Part shown: positions 1 through 11,726 of the stretch, in pieces
How positions within the stretch are numbered: position 1 is the stretch's first letter
Layout of the letters: each line of letters begins with the position of its first letter
NCBI RefSeq assembly: GCF_002896965.1
Contig: NZ_LYMM01000106.1
Location: 112,747 to 176,746 of the forward strand
DNA length: 64,000 nucleotides
Direction: 5' to 3'
Source of the DNA: Novosphingobium guangzhouense
GTDB taxonomy: Bacteria; Pseudomonadota; Alphaproteobacteria; Sphingomonadales; Sphingomonadaceae
The notes under the pieces: generated by a model
What the model was told of the DNA's origin: nothing
The model's input: the letters and a program-made list of their open reading frames with translations, nothing else
The model's database searches: none
Made by a program: the position numbers and the translations under genes

Positions 1-662
1 GTCACAGCAGCGCCCGCTTCGCGCGCGATCAGCCCCGCGGCGGCAATGTCCCATTCATAGCCCCAGCGCAGCGTGGCGAGGAGATCGGCCTGATCCGCCG
101 CTACCATCGCCATGCGCAGTGCGATCGAGTTGGGCTGGTCGACAAGGACAAGGTCTGCATCCTCTGCCGCCAGCTTGTGTGCCGGGACGCGTGATCCCGA
201 CAATCTATCGCGGTTGCTGGCAACCAGTCGGGCGCCGTTAAGCCAGGCGCCCTTGCCTGCCTCCGCCGACCAGAACTCGCCACCGGCCTCGCGCTGGCGG
301 ACGGGGGCGAAAAGATAGCCCAGCAAGGGCCGTCTGGTGTTCACCAGCGCGACGGAGATCGCCCAGCCCTTGCGACCATGGATATAGTCGCGCGTTCCGT
401 CGATCGGATCGACCAGCCACACCAGTTCGTGATCTTGCCGCTCTTGTGTGTCGGCCGTCTCTTCGGAGAGCCATCCCGCCGCAGGAAGCAATGCACCCAG
501 TTCGCGCTTGAGGTAGGCATCGACCGCAAGATCGGCGGTGCAGACCGGGCTTCCCGGAGTCTTCTCCCACGATTTCAGATCGTGGCCGTCGCCCGGCCAG
601 CCGGACAAGGCAATGCGCCCGGCCTCGCGGACGATGGCTTCGAGTCTGTGTCGGTCGATCAT
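1..662 (-). CDS. cysQ: 3'(2'),5'-bisphosphate nucleotidase / inositol monophosphatase family, 3' end outside window
   Basis: Mg-dependent phosphatase of the inositol monophosphatase superfamily; the CysQ branch removes the 3'-phosphate of PAP made during sulfate assimilation. Reading from ATG at 662 there is SEETAD (metal ligands), then WLVDPIDGTRDY, the family DPIDGT metal and phosphate site, and near the window edge the second signature WGYEWDIAAAG. About 220 residues are present and roughly 30-50 are missing beyond position 1. It is divergent from sucC. The family is clear; CysQ rather than inositol phosphatase or histidinol-phosphatase is chosen from the overall look of the DPIDGTRDY region and is less certain. 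Confidence 0.85.
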   Translation of the reverse strand, partial: MIDRHRLEAIVREAGRIALSGWPGDGHDLKSWEKTPGSPVCTADLAVDAYLKRELGALLPAAGWLSEETADTQERQDHELVWLVDPIDGTRDYIHGRKGWAISVALVNTRRPLLGYLFAPVRQREAGGEFWSAEAGKGAWLNGARLVASNRDRLSGSRVPAHKLAAEDADLVLVDQPNSIALRMAMVAADQADLLATLRWGYEWDIAAAGLIAREAGAAV

Positions 663-850
663 CCGGCCGCGTCCCCGTATTTAATTGCTATTGCGAACTG
701 ATATCAAATAAGTTCGATCAAATTCGTTGGAGCTATGCATTTGCGCAGGCTCCGGGCCTTTTCAAGCCCGCCCGGATGTGCTTAGGCGGCAGGCGAACAT
801 ATGGCTACGGCGCCTTCCCCGGGAACCTCCAGCAGAAAGCGATTTGAGCG

Positions 851-2050
<1,200 letters not shown>

Positions 2051-2105
2051 ATCATGCGATGATCGGTCGGGTGCATCATGCGCGCGATCACATAGCGAAT
2101 ATCGG

Positions 2106-2136
2106 AACGGCGGGGGTTTCGCGACCCCCGCCGTTT
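2106..2136 (+). terminator. Rho-independent terminator after sucC
   Basis: Perfect GC-rich 10-bp stem (2108-2117 with 2124-2133), loop TTCGCG, flanked by AA and TTT. It lies 55 nt after the sucC stop and separates sucC from etfBA. Confidence 0.75.
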
Positions 2137-2201
2137 CTGCATGTAGGGGATGCGCGAAGTTTCTCTTTTCCCGCCTCAAGCTCTTAGCGCTTCTGCGAGG
2201 C

Positions 2202-2230
2202 TTGACGTCGGGGCAGAGGAACGCGATAGC
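2202..2230 (+). promoter_or_regulatory. Possible promoter of etfBA
   Basis: TTGACG at 2202-2207 and GATAGC at 2225-2230 are separated by 17 nt, between the sucC terminator and etfB. The -10 is a poor match, so this is only a candidate. It would give a leader of about 55 nt. Confidence 0.35.
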
Positions 2231-2292
2231 TCCCTTCAGAGTTTAATCGTGCGGTTAAATTTGCCGTCCCAGAAGTGAGAGGACAGTTCGCA

Positions 2293-3038
<746 letters not shown>

Positions 3039-3039
<1 letters not shown>

Positions 3040-3968
3040 TGAAGACGCTCGTCTGGGTTGAACACGACAACGCGTCGGTCAAGGACGCTACCCTCTCCGC
3101 CGTCACCGCCGCTGCAAAGCTGGGTGAAGTCCACCTCCTCGTCGCTGGCTCCGGTGCGCGCGCCGTAGCAGATGCCGCCGCGCAGATCGCAGGCGTGGGC
3201 AAGGTCCACTTCGCCGACGACGCGGCCTACGAACATGCGCTGGCGGAAAACGTCGCGCCGCTGATCGTGGACCTCATGGGCCATCACGACGCCTTCGTTG
3301 CGCCGGCCACCACCACCGGCAAGAATGTTGCGCCGCGCGTTGCCGCGCTGCTCGACGTCGCGCAGATTTCGGACATCCTTTCGGTCGAAGGCGAGAAGAC
3401 CTTCACCCGTCCGATCTACGCCGGCAACGCCATCGCCACCGTTGAATCGAGCGATGCCAAGCTGGTCATCACCGTACGCGGCACTGCTTTTGCCAAGGCA
3501 GAAGCGACCGGCGGTTCGGGCGTGGTCGAAGACGTGACGGGCGCCGGTGATGCGGGTCTTTCCAGCTTCGTGGGCGCGGAAATCGCCAAGTCGGAGCGTC
3601 CGGAACTGACCAGCGCCAAGATCATCGTCTCGGGCGGCCGCGCGCTGAAGGACTCCGAAACCTTCGAGGCCACCATCCTGCCGCTCGCCGACAAGCTGGG
3701 CGCTGCCGTTGGTGCATCGCGCGCCGCGGTCGACGCAGGTTATGTGCCGAACGATTACCAGGTCGGCCAGACCGGCAAGATCGTTGCCCCCGAAGTCTAC
3801 ATCGCGGTGGGCATTTCGGGCGCGATCCAGCACCTTGCGGGCATGAAGGACTCCAAGACCATCATCGCCATCAACAAGGACGAGGATGCCCCGATCTTCC
3901 AGGTCGCAGACATCGGCCTGGTGGCAGACCTGTTCAACGCGGTGCCGGAACTGACCGGCAAGCTTTGA
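3039..3968 (+). CDS. etfA: Electron transfer flavoprotein alpha subunit
   Basis: FAD-binding subunit of ETF, 309 aa as expected. The C-terminal FAD domain is clear: IVSGGRALKDSE, AVGASRAAVDAGY, then QVGQTGKIVAPEVYIAVGIS and GAIQHLAGMKDSK, followed by INKDEDAPIFQVAD. It shares one base with the etfB stop and is followed 22 nt later by a strong terminator, so etfBA is a two-gene unit. Confidence 0.97.
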
Positions 3969-3990
3969 GGCACGGCGTTCGCCAACAATG

Positions 3991-4024
3991 AAAAGGCTCC
4001 GGAGTTTTGCTCCGGGGCCTTTTT
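3991..4024 (+). terminator. Rho-independent terminator after etfA
   Basis: AAAAGGCTCCGGAG, loop TTTT, then GCTCCGGGGCC and a TTTTT run. The A-rich left flank could let it also stop minus-strand transcription. Confidence 0.85.
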
Positions 4025-4047
4025 CATGTGCGACGAATCGGGCAGGG

Positions 4048-4977
4048 ATGGCTTTTGCGGGTTCAAAGCGGGGGCTTTTTGTGATCAGGGCAACGATCGG
4101 AACGATTGCAGCCGTTGCTGCGCTTGTCGGGGGGACCGATGCCGTTTCGGCAGCCGCCCGGCCGGAGGTCAGGCTGTCGGCGTCCTCGCCGTGGAATCTG
4201 GACGGCTCTGAATCCGGTTGCGCGTTGAGACGCACGTTTGGCCCTGCGGATCGTCCTGTCGTGCTGGAAATTCGCCGCTACGAGCCCGGGGACCGGTTTC
4301 AGCTGGTGGTTGACGGTGATGACTTGGCCAGCCTTGTCATGCGTCACAAGGTAACCGTGCAATACAGTACCTTGTGGACGGACGAGGATACCTGGTTTCA
4401 GCCTGGTACGGCCAAGCGGGGGGACCGGGATGCCGTCCCTTCGATCTTCCTGACCTCCGCGCTTATGAAGCCGGAGAACGGCAAGACTGACGATGATACC
4501 GAAGGCGAGCAGGATTTCGTCACGCCGGCCATGGAAGACAGCGTCAAGCAGATCGCTCTCATCTGGGGGGATCATCGGGTGTCTCTCGCGACCGGGTCGC
4601 TTGGCAAGCCTTTCGCAGCGTTGCGGGGCTGCACCGATGCGCTGCTCAAGGCATGGGATCTGGATCCGGCGGTTCAGGCCAGCTTGTCCCGCCACGCAAA
4701 GCCTGCCCACCTCAAGCCGATGGTGCGATCCATTCAGGACGTCTATCCAACCTCGATGTTGGCGAAGGGCAATCAGGGCCGCGTCAATTTTCGCGCGTTG
4801 GTGAATGCCGAAGGCGTCGTGACCCGGTGCGACACGCTCAAGTCCTACAACGAACCTGCGTTCGATGCACTGGCCTGCAAGGTGGTTCAGCGCACCCGGT
4901 TCGATCCGGCGCTGGACAAGGCCGGCAAGCCCGTGCCCTCATACTATGCCCAGACGGTGATCTACTTTACCGGCTGA
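4048..4977 (+). CDS. Exported protein with TonB C-terminal-like domain
   Basis: About 310 aa. Function not known. The N-terminus from ATG 4048 has basic residues then a hydrophobic stretch (VIRATIGTIAAVAALVGG), read as a signal peptide or anchor. The last 75 residues resemble a TonB C-terminal domain: GRVNFRALVNAEGVVTRCD, then FDALACKVVQRTRFDPALDK. There is no proline-rich spacer and no exbBD nearby, so this is probably a periplasmic TonB-like-fold protein rather than a true energy transducer. The frame is open to 3988, but that start sits inside the etfA terminator. GTG 4081 is another option. Its 3' end overlaps the convergent acetyltransferase by 16 nt. Confidence 0.7.
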   Translation: MAFAGSKRGLFVIRATIGTIAAVAALVGGTDAVSAAARPEVRLSASSPWNLDGSESGCALRRTFGPADRPVVLEIRRYEPGDRFQLVVDGDDLASLVMRHKVTVQYSTLWTDEDTWFQPGTAKRGDRDAVPSIFLTSALMKPENGKTDDDTEGEQDFVTPAMEDSVKQIALIWGDHRVSLATGSLGKPFAALRGCTDALLKAWDLDPAVQASLSRHAKPAHLKPMVRSIQDVYPTSMLAKGNQGRVNFRALVNAEGVVTRCDTLKSYNEPAFDALACKVVQRTRFDPALDKAGKPVPSYYAQTVIYFTG

Positions 4978-5534
4978 GCTGACGTTGTGAGCGGCTGGCC
5001 TCGCTCGAACAGTGTAAGCGTGGTGGGGTCATCGCCATCCTCGGTCAGGCGCGTGGCGTACCGCACAAAGCCGAGCCTTGCCGCCACCCGTTCCGATGCC
5101 TCGTTGCCTTCCTCCACCATGCAGGCGATGCGCTTCGGCCCGTGCTCCTGGTCGAACCAGTGCAATACCGCTTCCATTGCTTCGGGCGCGACACCCTTGC
5201 GCCACCAGTCTCGCCTGACGATCCAGCCCGCCTCCGGTACGTCATCCATGCCGGATTGCTCTCCGAATCCTCGCCAGGAATGGAATACGCCGCAGGTGGC
5301 GACGATATCGTCCTTTCCGCGTGGGCGGACCATGAAGGTGCCGTACCCGTAAAGCGCCCACGATCCCGCGTTGCGCATCAACCGGTCGAACTGAGACTGC
5401 CTTTCCGGCGAGGCAGGGCCGAGGTAGCGCAGGGTTTCCTCATCATCGATCAGGGCGCACAACTGCGGCAGGTCCGTGGCCACCGGGCGCCACAAGTCGA
5501 AACGGTCGGTCTTCAGCAGCGGTCCATCGGTCAT
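4962..5534 (-). CDS. GNAT family N-acetyltransferase (RimJ/RimL type)
   Basis: 190 aa, probable acetyl-CoA-dependent acyltransferase of the RimJ-like group; substrate unknown. Typical features are TDRFDLWRPVATDLPQ at the N-terminus, EAGWIVRRDWWRKGVAPEA (acetyl-CoA loop region) and ACMVEEGNEASERVAARLGF, the common C-terminal motif. The ATG at 5534 overlaps the stop of the upstream DUF445 gene by 4 nt (ATGA), which fixes the start; the longer open frame to 5897 is shadow. The two genes are probably co-translated. Confidence 0.85.
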   Translation of the reverse strand: MTDGPLLKTDRFDLWRPVATDLPQLCALIDDEETLRYLGPASPERQSQFDRLMRNAGSWALYGYGTFMVRPRGKDDIVATCGVFHSWRGFGEQSGMDDVPEAGWIVRRDWWRKGVAPEAMEAVLHWFDQEHGPKRIACMVEEGNEASERVAARLGFVRYATRLTEDGDDPTTLTLFERGQPLTTSAQPVK

Positions 5535-6751
5535 AGCAGCCGGTCGATGGCATGGATGCAGACACCAAACAAGCCGCCCACCAGCGTCCCGTTGATACGG
5601 ATGAACTGCAAGTCTCGGCCGACTGCACCTTCCAGGCGGTTGCTGATCGTGCGTGCATCCCAGCGCTTCACCGTGCCGGAGACAAGGCCGACTATCTCTT
5701 CGCCATAGCGCGCGGTGACGCCGACGATGGTGCGGCGCGCAAAGCGGTTTATCTGGGCCTGCAGCCGTGGGTCGCCCTGCAGGGCGGCGCCCAGTTCGCC
5801 CAGCATTGTCGTCAGTTGTCCGGCCAGCGCCGCATCGGGGTTGCGGGCGGCATCGACCAGCTTGTGGCGCAGGCGCTCCCACACTGATTGCCACCACCGG
5901 CCGACCGCCGGGTTGGCGATCATTTCGCGCTTGGCATTTTCCACCCGCTCGCGGGTTTCGGGATCGTTGGCAAGGCGTTCGGCAAGGCTTTCCAGCATCT
6001 GCTCGACCTTGAGCTTGAGTGGATGGTCGGGCTGCACGATCATCTCCGCCAGCAGCTTGTAGAGGCCATCGAGCACGGAATTGGCGATGCGGGCGTCAAG
6101 GCCGGTCAGGCGCAGCAGGCTGTTGGCGCGCTCGCGGATCATGGTGCGGACCATGTCCTCGTTGGCTTCAAGCGCTTCTCCCACCCAGCGCACCGAACCT
6201 TCGATAAGCGGCAGGTGGCGGCGGTCGGCGATCATCGCCGAAAGCATCTGGCCAAGGAGGGGGGATACCTCCACCCGCTCAAGCTGGCGGGCCAGTCCGG
6301 CACGGACCTGGTTGCCCAGACGGTCCGGGTCCAGCGATTCGAGTATGTCGGCAATCAGGTTCGCCGCGCCCGCGCGGATACGCGACTGGCCGCCGCGCCC
6401 CGGATCGGCAAGGAAGTTGCCCGCTGCCGCCGCAAAGTTGAAGCTGTTGACCCGCCGCGCAACGACCTGGGGGGTCAGGAAGTTGTCGCGCAGGAACGTC
6501 GCCATCGAATCGGCGATGCGGTCCTTGTTTTCCGGGATGATCGCGGTGTGCGGGATGGGCAGGCCAAGGGGGCGGCGGAACAGAGCGGTCACCGCGAACC
6601 AGTCCGCCAGTCCGCCCACCATCGCCGCTTCGGTGAAGGCGATCGCCCATTCCAGCGCTGGTGCCCAGGCAGGGTGAACGCCCGCTAGCTTGCGCAGCAC
6701 AAGAAAGGCCAGCGCCATGGCCAGCAGCAACCCGGTTGCGAACAGGCGCAT
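5531..6751 (-). CDS. DUF445 family membrane protein (YjiN-like)
   Basis: About 406 aa. DUF445 proteins are inner-membrane proteins of poorly known role. It has an N-terminal membrane segment (MRLFATGLLLAMALAFLVLR), a second hydrophobic stretch, then the family signature GGLADWFAVTALFRRPLGLP and IPHTAIIPENKDRIADSM. The long middle is helical and charged, and a C-terminal segment GTLVGGLFGVCIHAID closes the protein. Start 6751 is chosen because the protein then begins at the membrane segment; the frame stays open to ATG 6889, which would overlap the RND gene. It sits 82 nt after the RND pump gene and overlaps the acetyltransferase by 4 nt. Confidence 0.85.
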   Translation of the reverse strand: MRLFATGLLLAMALAFLVLRKLAGVHPAWAPALEWAIAFTEAAMVGGLADWFAVTALFRRPLGLPIPHTAIIPENKDRIADSMATFLRDNFLTPQVVARRVNSFNFAAAAGNFLADPGRGGQSRIRAGAANLIADILESLDPDRLGNQVRAGLARQLERVEVSPLLGQMLSAMIADRRHLPLIEGSVRWVGEALEANEDMVRTMIRERANSLLRLTGLDARIANSVLDGLYKLLAEMIVQPDHPLKLKVEQMLESLAERLANDPETRERVENAKREMIANPAVGRWWQSVWERLRHKLVDAARNPDAALAGQLTTMLGELGAALQGDPRLQAQINRFARRTIVGVTARYGEEIVGLVSGTVKRWDARTISNRLEGAVGRDLQFIRINGTLVGGLFGVCIHAIDRLL

Positions 6752-6833
6752 CCGGCGGCCTCTGTCCGGCCCCGTGCCGTCCAGCGCGATCCCCGTGTTA
6801 CGGCGCCCTTTCGGCGGCAAGCTGGCCCCTTCC

Positions 6834-9800
6834 TTATTCGGCGGGATGCGCGTGAGTGGGCGTCCCGGCGTGGTGCTGATCCGGGTCATACGTCAGCAGC
6901 GACTTGCGCAACTTAGGCCCGACCCGCTTTTCGAAACCATCGGCAAGGCTGAAGGCTGCAGGAACGATGACCAGCGTAAGCAGGGTGGAGAGCACCAGGC
7001 CGCCGATCACCGTCACACCCATCGGCGCGCGGAAGGCTCCGTCCCCCGAAATCGACAGCGCGGTGGGCACCATGCCTGCCGTCATCGCAACGGTGGTCAT
7101 GACGATCGGCTGCGCGCGCTTGTGCCCTGCGTCCATGATCGCGGTGAGCTTGTCGACGCCCTTGGCCATCTCCTCGATCGCGAAGTCGATCAGCAGGATG
7201 GAGTTCTTGGCGACGATGCCAAGCAGCATCAGGATGCCGATGTAGACCGGCATCGAGATCGGCTGCCCCGCCACGGTCAGCGCCAGCATGCCGCCCAGCG
7301 GCGCCAGCAGCAGCGAGGCCATGTTCACCAGCGGCGAAACGAAGCGCTTGTAGAGCAGGACCAGCACCGCGAAGACCAGGAAGATACCGGAGATGACGGC
7401 AGTGACGAAGTTGGTGATCATCTCACCCTGCCACTTGTCCTCGCCGACAGGGGCGTTGGACACGCCCATCGGCAGCTTTTTCATGATCGGCAGATTCTGG
7501 ATCTGCGTCATGATCGGTCCCTTGACCTGCCCTTCGCCAAGGTCGGCGCCGACGAAGATGCGGCGCGACTGGTTGTAGCGCTGGATCTGCGTGGGCCCTG
7601 CACCGAAGCGGATTTCGGCGACGCGCTTGAGGGGCACGGTGCCGCCGCTGACGGTGGAGACCGGCAGGTTCTCGATCGTCGAGAAGTCCCGGCGCGAGGC
7701 GCGGTCAAGGATCACGCGGATCGGTACCTGGCGGTCGCTCAGCGAGAACTTGGCGGCGTTCTGGTCGATCTCGCCCAAGGTCGCGATGCGGATCGTCTGG
7801 CTGAGCGCGGCCGTCGTGACGCCAAGCTGCGCGGCAAGATCGGGACGCGGAACGATCAGCAGTTCGGGCCGCTGCAGGTCTGCGGCGATGCGCGGAGCAA
7901 CGACGCCGGGGATGGCGCGCATCTGCTCCACAAGGGTCTGCGCGGTCTTGTTGAGAAGTTCCGAATCGCTACCCGAAAGCATGATCGACAAATCGCGCCC
8001 CGAACCGAACCCGCCCGACTGCGAGGCAAAGCTGACGCGGGCGTCCGCGATGTCCTGCAACTGCGGGGCCATGCGGCGTTCGAATTCGATGCTGGTCGCC
8101 TCGCGCTCCTTGGCGGGCTTGAGCGCGATGTAGAGCGTGCCTGAACCCTCGCCCGCGAACTGCAGAACGCGTTCGACCTCGGGCTGCTTTTCAAGCAGGC
8201 GCGATACGCGTCCGCCGATCGCTTCGGACTGTTCCAGCGTGGTGCCGGGCACCAGTTCGATCTTGACCTCGCTGGTGTCGTTGTTGGTGCTGGGCTGGAA
8301 TTGCTGCGGCAGGCCGGCCAGCAGCGCGAAAGTCACGACGAGCGCGTAGACCGAGGCGCAGAAAGCATAGAAGCGGTGATCGTGCATCCGCGCGATCACG
8401 CGATCGGTGAAGTAGCGATACCAGCGGCCAAGCGCGCCCATGGCGCTCGCCAGCAAGCGGAACAGCTTGCCCAGCAACCAGATCGCCACGGGAATGGCGA
8501 GGGGGGACAGGATCGCGGCGATCACGAAGGCGGCACCCTTGAGCCCGATCTTGGTGATACCTGTCTGCAGGGCCGTGAACAGAAGTCCTGCGGCGCCAAG
8601 GCCCGCAGCGATCAGCAGGATGAACGCTATTATGGCGATCACTGCATAGGCGGGATGGAATGGCTGGCGCACCAGTGCGGCCTTGCGACGGTGCGCTTCG
8701 GTGCTGTCGAGCGTCCAGGCCAGGATCTTCATGTAGATATCCATGGCCTTGCCGCCGCCGTGTTCGGCATGGCCGTGCGCCTTGAGGAAGTAGGCCGCGA
8801 CCATCGGCGTGATCACGCGCGCCACGGCAAGGCTCATCAGCACCGCGACCACGACGGTCAGACCGAACGCCTTGAAGAACTGCCCCGGAATGCCGGGCAT
8901 AAGGCCCACGGGCAGGAACACCGCCACAATCGAGAAAGTGGTGGCAACCACGGCAAGGCCGATCTCGTCGGCGGCGTCGATCGATGCCTGATAAGCGCTT
9001 TTGCCCATGCGCATGTGGCGCACGATGTTCTCGATCTCGACGATGGCGTCATCGACGAGCACGCCCGCGACAAGGCTGAGCGCAAGCAGCGACAGGAAGT
9101 TCAGCGTGAAGCCCAGCAGGTCCATGAACCAGAAGGTCGGGATCGCCGAAAGCGGGATGGCGAGGGCCGAGATCAGCGTTGCGCGCCAGTCCCGCAGGAA
9201 CAGGAAGACGATGACGATCGCCAGCACTGCGCCTTCGACCAGCGCCTCCATCGAGGACGTGTACTGCCCGCGCGTGTAGTCCACCTGCGAGAACAGGCGG
9301 GTGACGTGAACCTGCGGATTGTCCTTCTGGATCTGCTTCAGCTTTTCCATCGCCGCGTCATAGACGGCGACGTCGGATGCGCCGCGCGCGCGCTCGAACC
9401 CGAAGGTGACGACTTCGCGGCCGTTGACGCGGGCGATGTCGGTCTGTTCGGAATAGCCGTCATAGACGCTGGCAACGTCGGACAGCTTCACCGAGCGGCC
9501 GTTGCCCAGGTTGATGCGCTTTTGCGAGAGGTCGTAAGCGGTTTCGGCATTGCCGAGTACGCGAACCGACTGGCGCGATCCGGCGATCTCCGCCTGGCCG
9601 CCCGCAGCATCGACGTTGACCTGCCGCAGCACGTTGTTGAGCGCTTCGGCGCTGACACCCAGCGCCTGCATGCGCTGCGGGTCGACGACGACGCGGATCT
9701 CGCGGTTGACACCGCCGTCGCGGCTGACGGTCGCCATGCCGGGAACGCCCAGCAGGGTCTTGGCCACGGTATCATCGACGAACCAGCTGAGCTGCTCGAT

Positions 9801-10253
9801 CGTCATGTCGTCGGCACGCACCGCGAAATAGGCGAGCGAGCCACCGCCGCCGGCTTCGATCTTCTGGACCTGCGGTTCAAGAATGCCGTCCGGCAACTGG
9901 CCACGCACCTGATCGACCGCGTTCTTGACCTGCTGGGTCGCCACATCGACGTTGGTGCCGACCGAGAAGAACACCAGCGTGGTCGAGCGGCCTTCCGAGG
10001 CGGTCGACTGGATTTCCTCCACCCCCGGAATCGAGCGCACCGAGCCTTCGACGATCTGGGTGATCTGCGTCTCGATCTCGGTCGGAGCGGCACCTGGTTG
10101 TGAAACGCCGATGTGGACGCCGGGGAATTCGACGTCCGGCATGTTGTTCACGTCCATCCGGTTGAACGAGACGATGCCGGCGATCATCAGGCCGATGAAG
10201 AAGACGATCGGGATGATCGGATTGCGGATCGACCAGGCCGAGATATTGCGCAT
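6834..10253 (-). CDS. RND (HAE1/AcrB type) efflux transporter, inner-membrane subunit
   Basis: Proton-driven tripartite efflux pump subunit, 1139 aa against about 1030-1050 for AcrB. TM1 begins at residue 8, and the porter domain follows with the family motif GVPGMATVSRDG. The TM4 proton-relay aspartates are in LVAGVLVDDAIVEIEN (D401, D402), and the C-terminal half has the matching TM8-12 set (LGGMLALTVAGQPISMPVY, LLGIVAKNSILLIDFAIE). The excess length lies between TM6 and TM7: residues about 535-612 hold an added basic and hydrophobic block with two likely extra membrane helices. The gene follows its adaptor by 16 nt. Substrate is unknown, and no outer-membrane factor gene is adjacent. Confidence 0.93.
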   Translation of the reverse strand: MRNISAWSIRNPIIPIVFFIGLMIAGIVSFNRMDVNNMPDVEFPGVHIGVSQPGAAPTEIETQITQIVEGSVRSIPGVEEIQSTASEGRSTTLVFFSVGTNVDVATQQVKNAVDQVRGQLPDGILEPQVQKIEAGGGGSLAYFAVRADDMTIEQLSWFVDDTVAKTLLGVPGMATVSRDGGVNREIRVVVDPQRMQALGVSAEALNNVLRQVNVDAAGGQAEIAGSRQSVRVLGNAETAYDLSQKRINLGNGRSVKLSDVASVYDGYSEQTDIARVNGREVVTFGFERARGASDVAVYDAAMEKLKQIQKDNPQVHVTRLFSQVDYTRGQYTSSMEALVEGAVLAIVIVFLFLRDWRATLISALAIPLSAIPTFWFMDLLGFTLNFLSLLALSLVAGVLVDDAIVEIENIVRHMRMGKSAYQASIDAADEIGLAVVATTFSIVAVFLPVGLMPGIPGQFFKAFGLTVVVAVLMSLAVARVITPMVAAYFLKAHGHAEHGGGKAMDIYMKILAWTLDSTEAHRRKAALVRQPFHPAYAVIAIIAFILLIAAGLGAAGLLFTALQTGITKIGLKGAAFVIAAILSPLAIPVAIWLLGKLFRLLASAMGALGRWYRYFTDRVIARMHDHRFYAFCASVYALVVTFALLAGLPQQFQPSTNNDTSEVKIELVPGTTLEQSEAIGGRVSRLLEKQPEVERVLQFAGEGSGTLYIALKPAKEREATSIEFERRMAPQLQDIADARVSFASQSGGFGSGRDLSIMLSGSDSELLNKTAQTLVEQMRAIPGVVAPRIAADLQRPELLIVPRPDLAAQLGVTTAALSQTIRIATLGEIDQNAAKFSLSDRQVPIRVILDRASRRDFSTIENLPVSTVSGGTVPLKRVAEIRFGAGPTQIQRYNQSRRIFVGADLGEGQVKGPIMTQIQNLPIMKKLPMGVSNAPVGEDKWQGEMITNFVTAVISGIFLVFAVLVLLYKRFVSPLVNMASLLLAPLGGMLALTVAGQPISMPVYIGILMLLGIVAKNSILLIDFAIEEMAKGVDKLTAIMDAGHKRAQPIVMTTVAMTAGMVPTALSISGDGAFRAPMGVTVIGGLVLSTLLTLVIVPAAFSLADGFEKRVGPKLRKSLLTYDPDQHHAGTPTHAHPAE

Positions 10254-10269
10254 GTGCGGTCTGGTCCGA

Positions 10270-11499
10270 TTACTTGCCGGGAGCGGCCGAGGCGCGCGGC
10301 TTGACCTTGTCCCCGTCGTTGAGGAAGCCCCCTGCGCGCACCACGATCTTCTCGTCGCCGTTCAGGCCGGAGGTGATGGTAATGCCCTGCGGGGTCACGA
10401 GGCCGGTTTTCACCGGCTGGCGACGGACCCGGTCATCCTTGCCGACGACATAGACGAAAGAGCCCTTGGCGTCGTTCTGGATGGCGGATTCGGGCAGCAT
10501 CGGCGCGACCACCGTACCGCTTTCGATGACGGCAGTGGCAAAGCCGCCGGGGCGCAGCGCCGGATCGTATTTCATCGCGATGCGTGCGGTGCCCTGACGG
10601 GTGGTGTTGTCGATGGTCGGGGCGATCTGCCAGACCTGTCCGGTGAAGCTGCGGCCCGAACCGACCGGGGTGACGCTGGCCGTGACGCCGACATGCAGCT
10701 TGGCAAGATCGTCTTCCGAAAGCAGTGCCAGAAGTTCCATTTCGCCATCGCGGGCAAGGTTGAACAGCACGCCGCTGCCGCCGCTCACCACCTGGCCGAC
10801 TTCGACGTTGCGCGCCAGCACGAGGCCGGAGGCGGGCGCTACGATGTTCAGGCGGGCGTTCTGCGCCTGCAACTGGCCCAGCGTGGCGCGGGCCACGCCG
10901 ACGCGGGCGACTGCGGCATCGCGGGTCGCGGTCAGCTGATCGATGTCTGCCTTGGAGATGAAACCGCGATCGACCAGCTTGAGGCCGCGATCGAGGTTGG
11001 CCTGGGCCAGCCGGGCATCGGCTTCGGCCACGCGGATCTGGGCAGACTGGCTGGCAGCGGACTGGACCTGCACCGAACGGTCGATGACGGCGAGAACCTG
11101 GCCCTTCTGGACCCAGTCACCGGCATCGACGCGCACTTCGCGCACTTCGCCGCCCTCGCCGACCGATCCAACCGGCATCGCACGGCGCGCTGCCAGCGAT
11201 CCGGTGCCGGTGATTTCCCCGGCGACGCTCGAACGGCCCGGCACGACGACCGAGACGACCGGCACCTGTGTGGTGTCGGCGCCGGCAGCGTCACCCGCGT
11301 CCCCCTTGTGAAGCACGAACCACAGCGCGGCCGCCAGCAGCACGACGGTGACGATGACGAGCACGATGACCCTGCGCGAGCGCCGGTCGATCGCATCGTC
11401 TGTATCCAGCGAGGTGCCCGCCGCGTCGAACGCGTCGAGATCGCCGGCCTGCCCGCCGACGTGAGAGTGGCCGGGTTCAATCTTGCCGTCGTAATTCAT
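10270..11499 (-). CDS. RND efflux periplasmic adaptor (membrane fusion protein)
   Basis: 409 aa, HlyD/AcrA-like adaptor linking the pump to an outer-membrane channel. After a polar start there is one membrane anchor (VIVLVIVTVVLLAAALWFVL), then the lipoyl half-motif VDAGDWVQKGQVLAVID, an alpha-hairpin, the second lipoyl half APASGLVLARNVEVGQVV, and beta-barrel and membrane-proximal domains ending NDGDKVKPRA. There is no lipobox, so it is helix-anchored. ATG 11499 is preferred to ATG 11520. It leads an operon with the RND gene and probably DUF445 and GNAT. The 290 nt upstream hold two copies of ACGCGTAC (11635-11642 and 11699-11706), possibly an operator pair. Confidence 0.92.
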   Translation of the reverse strand: MNYDGKIEPGHSHVGGQAGDLDAFDAAGTSLDTDDAIDRRSRRVIVLVIVTVVLLAAALWFVLHKGDAGDAAGADTTQVPVVSVVVPGRSSVAGEITGTGSLAARRAMPVGSVGEGGEVREVRVDAGDWVQKGQVLAVIDRSVQVQSAASQSAQIRVAEADARLAQANLDRGLKLVDRGFISKADIDQLTATRDAAVARVGVARATLGQLQAQNARLNIVAPASGLVLARNVEVGQVVSGGSGVLFNLARDGEMELLALLSEDDLAKLHVGVTASVTPVGSGRSFTGQVWQIAPTIDNTTRQGTARIAMKYDPALRPGGFATAVIESGTVVAPMLPESAIQNDAKGSFVYVVGKDDRVRRQPVKTGLVTPQGITITSGLNGDEKIVVRAGGFLNDGDKVKPRASAAPGK

Positions 11500-11726
11500 C
11501 TGTTCACCGCACGCATGCACGCGCCCCCTGGCGGCGTGCTCTCCCGCCGCACGGACCGCTTGCGCCTGTATTCAGGCGGGCTGCCGATGTGGCCTAAACT
11601 GCTGGATTCATATACTCGCGGGAACAGGGTGGCAACGCGTACTCGGCTTCGTGTCGATAGCCATCGACGAACGACTTCATCGTGCTGATTATCGGGCGAC
11701 GCGTACTTTTATTGCGTAAGAACATG

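Noticed and set aside
5535..5897. N-terminal extension of the GNAT protein
   Set aside because: It lies inside the DUF445 gene in another frame; the ATGA overlap marks the true start.
8301..10103. 600-residue plus-strand frame opposite the RND pump
   Set aside because: Shadow of a strongly recognised gene; composition is biased and no motif is present.
11635..11706. Direct repeat ACGCGTAC as a mobile-element mark
   Set aside because: Only 8 bp, with no transposase or inverted ends; at most a regulator site.
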